7,255 nucleotides of DNA. Source: Oscillospiraceae bacterium (GTDB taxonomy: Bacteria > Bacillota > Clostridia > Oscillospirales > Oscillospiraceae). The notes below the pieces were generated by a model. It did not search any database. It saw only the letters and a program-made list of their open reading frames with translations, and had not been told where the DNA came from. Positions 4,649 through 7,255 of this stretch are shown here, one piece after another (within the stretch, counting starts at the first letter, position 1; each line of letters starts with the position of its first letter). The translations under genes were made by a program, and so were the position numbers. Location of the stretch: NCBI GenBank assembly GCA_017558545.1, contig JAFYUG010000084.1:1-7255 (forward strand), read 5' to 3'.

Positions 4649-5950
4649 ATGAATTTTATCTGCCCCAATATATCCGCAGCTGAAGGCCGTCTTTTCTTTG
4701 CAGGACAGGATGTCTGCTCCCTTGCAAAGGAATACGGCACACCCCTTTACCTTATGGACGAAAACCGCATACGCCATAACTGTCGGGAGTATATGAGCGC
4801 CTTCCGCTCTGCCTTCGGCGAGAATTTCCGGGTGCTCTATGCCAGCAAGGCCAACTCTTTCAAGCAGATTTACCGCATCGTTGCCGAGGAAGGCTTGGGC
4901 GTGGACGTGGTGTCCTGCGGTGAAATCCTCACAGCCCACTCCGCAGGCATGGATATGTCCCTGAGCTACTTCCATTCCAACAACAAAACCGATGCCGACA
5001 TCGCCTACGCCATGGAAAAGGGCGTTGGCTGCTTCGTGGCCGATAACTTCGAGGAAGTCCGCGCCATTGATGTCGAGGCAGGCAGACGGGGTATCAGGCA
5101 GAAAATTCTCCTGCGCCTCACCCCCGGCATAGATACCCATACCTATGAGGCCGTCAACACCGGCAAGGTGGACTCCAAGTTCGGCAGCGCCATTGAAACC
5201 GGTCAGGCCGAGGAAATCTTGCTTGCCACCATGGCTCTTTCCAATATTGACCTTGCGGGCTTCCATTGCCATGTTGGCTCCATGGTCTTTGCCGAGGACG
5301 TTTTTGAGCGCAGCGCAGCGGTTATGCTCCGCTTCATAGGCGAAATGCACCGCCGCCACGGCTTTGTCTGCCGTGAGCTGGATTTGGGCGGCGGCTACGG
5401 TGTCCGCTACGTTGAAACTGACCCCTATCTGGACATTGCCGCAAAAATCGCCGATGTGGCCGAAACCGTTAAGGCCTGCTGCGAAGAAGAGGGAATAGAC
5501 CTTCCCAAAATTCTGCTTGAGCCCGGCCGCGGCATAGTTGCTGACGCAGGCATGACCGTTTATACCGTCGGCACCGTCAAGACCATTCCCGGATATAAAA
5601 ACTATGTTTCCATAGATGGCGGCATGACCGATAACCCCCGCTACGCCCTCTATGAATCTGCCTATACCCTCTTCTGCGCCAATCGCATGGATGAGGAGAG
5701 AGATTTCCTAAGTGATGTGGTGGGCCGCTGCTGCGAAAGCGGCGATATTATCCAGCCCAAGGTATATATGCCCTCCACCATCGGACGCGGCGACATCGTT
5801 GCCGTTTGCACCACCGGCGCATATAACTACTCCATGGCATCCAACTATAACCGCCTGCCCCGTCCTCCCATAGTTATGCTCCGCGACGGCGAAAGCTATG
5901 TGGCCGTGAAGAGAGAAAGCCTCGAGGACTTGCTCAGAAACGATTTGTAA
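4649..5950 (+). CDS. lysA: Diaminopimelate decarboxylase
   Basis: LysA (433 residues, usual 410-440) decarboxylates meso-diaminopimelate to L-lysine with pyridoxal phosphate; it belongs to the fold type III (alanine racemase-like) decarboxylases and is typically a dimer with shared active sites. The PLP lysine is Lys67 in YASKANS. Other family blocks are HCHVGS (206-211), ELDLGGGYG (243-251), EPGRGIVADAG from 291, the CCESGD segment (361-366) with catalytic Cys362 reaching into the partner active site, and TGAYNYSMASNYN near 388-400. The start is 15 bases after ddh, with AGGA (4637-4640) eight bases upstream, a weaker site than those of the other genes. This could mean coupling to ddh translation, an inference. 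A 120-base gap with a hairpin repeat separates it from lysC. Confidence 0.96.
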   Translation: MNFICPNISAAEGRLFFAGQDVCSLAKEYGTPLYLMDENRIRHNCREYMSAFRSAFGENFRVLYASKANSFKQIYRIVAEEGLGVDVVSCGEILTAHSAGMDMSLSYFHSNNKTDADIAYAMEKGVGCFVADNFEEVRAIDVEAGRRGIRQKILLRLTPGIDTHTYEAVNTGKVDSKFGSAIETGQAEEILLATMALSNIDLAGFHCHVGSMVFAEDVFERSAAVMLRFIGEMHRRHGFVCRELDLGGGYGVRYVETDPYLDIAAKIADVAETVKACCEEEGIDLPKILLEPGRGIVADAGMTVYTVGTVKTIPGYKNYVSIDGGMTDNPRYALYESAYTLFCANRMDEERDFLSDVVGRCCESGDIIQPKVYMPSTIGRGDIVAVCTTGAYNYSMASNYNRLPRPPIVMLRDGESYVAVKRESLEDLLRNDL

Positions 5951-5963
5951 TAAAAGACATTTA

Positions 5964-6010
5964 AAGGCTCCCTTGTGCAAAGGGAGCTGTCGGCGAAGCC
6001 GACTGAGGGA
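5964..6010. repeat. Double-hairpin interspersed repeat between lysA and lysC
   Basis: GCTCCCTT (5967-5974) pairs with AAGGGAGC (5980-5987). Immediately after, GTCGGC (5989-5994) pairs with GCCGAC (5998-6003) around GAA. The element ends in TGAGGGA (6004-6010), whose GAGGGA resembles the GGGAGC side of the first stem. I recognise the arrangement (a TCCCT hairpin, a short GAA-loop hairpin, then ACTGAGGGA) as an abundant repeat in gut Clostridia genomes; that is from memory, not a search. There is no U-tract, so it is not a typical terminator, and lysC downstream is most simply in the same operon. It may affect mRNA processing or the relative level of lysC. Confidence 0.78.
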
Positions 6011-6070
6011 TTGCCTCTCGTTGCATAAGTGCGGTTTTGGCGCACAATCTACTTACAAGGAAGAATAACT

Positions 6071-7255
6071 ATGAACACAAAAGTTTGCAAATTCGGCGGA
6101 AGCTCCCTTGCCGATGCCAATCAGTTTCGCAAGGTTGCCGATATAATCAATTCCGATCCCCTTCGCCGCTATGTTGTGGCCTCCGCACCCGGCAAGCGCT
6201 CCGGAGCCGACACCAAGGTTACGGATATGCTCTATCGCTGCTATGACCTTGCCGCAGCAGGGGAGGACTTCGAAGAGCAGCTGGCCGCCATTGAGCAGCG
6301 CTTTGCCTCCATTATGGAGGAGCTGGGCATCACCATGCCCCTCAAACGCGAGATAAGCAAAATCCGCAGCCATCTCCATGGCAAGCTCTCCCGCGACTAT
6401 ATGGCCAGCCGCGGCGAATACCTCAATAGTAAAATTCTGGCCGCATATCTGGGCTATGAATTCTATGATGCCGCCGATGCCATCCGCTTCACTCTCGATG
6501 GCCGCTTCCTTGCCGAGGAAACCTATGAAAACCTCTCCGCTGCTCTGAAAAAGCTTGACAGAGCCGTCATCCCCGGCTTCTACGGCGCTGACGCTAACGG
6601 AAATATCCATACCTTCTCCCGCGGCGGCTCCGATGTTACCGGCTCTCTGGTGGCTCAGGCCGTGGCAGCGGATATTTACGAAAACTGGACGGATGTCAGC
6701 GGTATGCTCTTCACCGACCCCCGAATTGTCCCTGAGCCTCAGACCATAGAGCTGCTCACTTACCGCGAGCTTCGCGAGCTTAGCTACATGGGCGCATCCG
6801 TACTCCATGAGGACGCCGTTTTCCCCGTCCGCAAGGCAGGCATCCCCATCAATATCCGCAACACCAACCGCCCCTCCGACCCCGGCACCATGATAGTTTC
6901 CGCACCTCCCGAGGGTATGCGCACCCGCACCGTCACCGGCATTGCCGGCAAGCGGGGCTTCACCAGCGTTCATGTGGAAAAGAGCATGATGAACGGCGAG
7001 GTGGGCTTCGGCGTACGCCTTCTGCAGATTTTTGCCGACCACGGCATCCCCTTTGAGCATTGCCCCACCGGCATAGACACCATGAGCGCCGTTGTGTCCT
7101 CCGCCGCCTTCAGCGGCGTTGCCGATGCGGTCATGGCGGATATTGAGCAGCAGCTCCAGCCAGACCATGTGGAGGTGGAGAGCAATCTTGCCATGATCGC
7201 CGTTGTTGGCCGGGGCATGGTTGCCGCACGAGGCTCCGCAGCAAGAATTTTCCGC
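6071..7255 (+). CDS. lysC: Aspartate kinase (3' end beyond the window)
   Basis: LysC phosphorylates L-aspartate with ATP, the first step of the aspartate pathway. The frame is open from the ATG at 6071 to the window edge: 395 residues without a stop, compared with about 400-450 for the family, so little is missing. The kinase domain shows KFGGSSL (7-13), SRGEYLN (113-119), GFYG (169-172), FSRGGSDVTGS (182-192), DVSGMLFTDPRIV (208-220) and YRELRELSYMGASVLH (231-246). From about residue 288 a regulatory region of ACT type begins (VTGIAGKRGF...), and a second ACT-like segment (NLAMIAVVGRGM, from 372) is cut by the end. ACT domains usually bind lysine or threonine for feedback control; which one applies here cannot be told. 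AAGGAA (6057-6062) lies eight bases before the ATG. Being last in the riboswitch operon, it should be repressed with the other lysine genes. Confidence 0.95.
   Translation, partial: MNTKVCKFGGSSLADANQFRKVADIINSDPLRRYVVASAPGKRSGADTKVTDMLYRCYDLAAAGEDFEEQLAAIEQRFASIMEELGITMPLKREISKIRSHLHGKLSRDYMASRGEYLNSKILAAYLGYEFYDAADAIRFTLDGRFLAEETYENLSAALKKLDRAVIPGFYGADANGNIHTFSRGGSDVTGSLVAQAVAADIYENWTDVSGMLFTDPRIVPEPQTIELLTYRELRELSYMGASVLHEDAVFPVRKAGIPINIRNTNRPSDPGTMIVSAPPEGMRTRTVTGIAGKRGFTSVHVEKSMMNGEVGFGVRLLQIFADHGIPFEHCPTGIDTMSAVVSSAAFSGVADAVMADIEQQLQPDHVEVESNLAMIAVVGRGMVAARGSAARIFR

Noticed and set aside
1571..5359. A 1262-residue open frame on the minus strand spanning the riboswitch, dapA, dapB, ddh and most of lysA
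   Set aside because: It is codon-aligned antisense to four well-identified genes. It exists because those genes avoid TTA, CTA and TCA. Its translation is low-complexity, rich in Gly, Ala and His, with no recognisable domain.
5964..6010. Considered as the terminator ending a dapA-lysA operon
   Set aside because: Neither hairpin is followed by a U-tract, no convincing promoter was seen before lysC, and the element resembles a dispersed repeat.
6053..7168. A 371-residue minus-strand open frame over lysC
   Set aside because: It is codon-aligned antisense to aspartate kinase, whose motifs are clear on the plus strand.

Overview
This window looks like the chromosome of an anaerobic Firmicute, most likely a gut-type member of the Clostridia (Oscillospiraceae/Ruminococcaceae-like). 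The evidence is strong AGGAGG-type ribosome binding sites, AbrB/SpoVT- and TnpV-type proteins, a lysine riboswitch with a transcription terminator, free use of AGA and ATA codons, and interspersed hairpin repeats of a kind common in these genomes. The genus cannot be fixed from the sequence.

Left part (1-560). The first 100 bases, on the minus strand, encode the start of a TnpV-type transposon protein that runs off the edge, with its own promoter and ribosome binding site. Next, also on the minus strand, is a short AbrB/SpoVT-type gene (246-428). Its DNA-binding N-terminus is textbook, but its tail stops matching the family abruptly after residue 33. A strong hairpin terminator (182-236) separates the two. 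I read this as the likely edge of an integrated mobile element that cut into an abrB-like gene. A divergent gene on the plus strand (561-1481), with its own extended -10 promoter, encodes an aldo/keto reductase.

Main part (1482-7255): a lysine biosynthesis operon under a lysine riboswitch. A near-consensus promoter (1499-1527) is followed by a complete lysine aptamer (about 1541-1730), a perfect 8-bp terminator stem with a U-tract (1774-1814), and a visible alternative antiterminator pairing (1696-1710 with 1771-1784). Five genes follow in one direction: dapA, dapB, ddh, lysA and lysC (the last cut by the window end). LysC makes aspartyl phosphate. Asd, which is not in the window, would give the semialdehyde. 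DapA condenses that with pyruvate, DapB reduces the product to tetrahydrodipicolinate, Ddh converts this directly to meso-diaminopimelate, and LysA decarboxylates it to L-lysine. The use of ddh means this is the one-step dehydrogenase variant, with no acylated intermediates. meso-Diaminopimelate is also usually the peptidoglycan cross-linking residue in such bacteria.

Two unrelated hairpin repeats sit inside the operon: a BIME-like inverted pair between dapB and ddh (3533-3615) and a double-hairpin element between lysA and lysC (5964-6010). No tRNA, rRNA or CRISPR array was seen. The core of the window is well-known metabolism. The points worth a second look are the mobile-element boundary at the left, the riboswitch switching structure and the intra-operon repeats.
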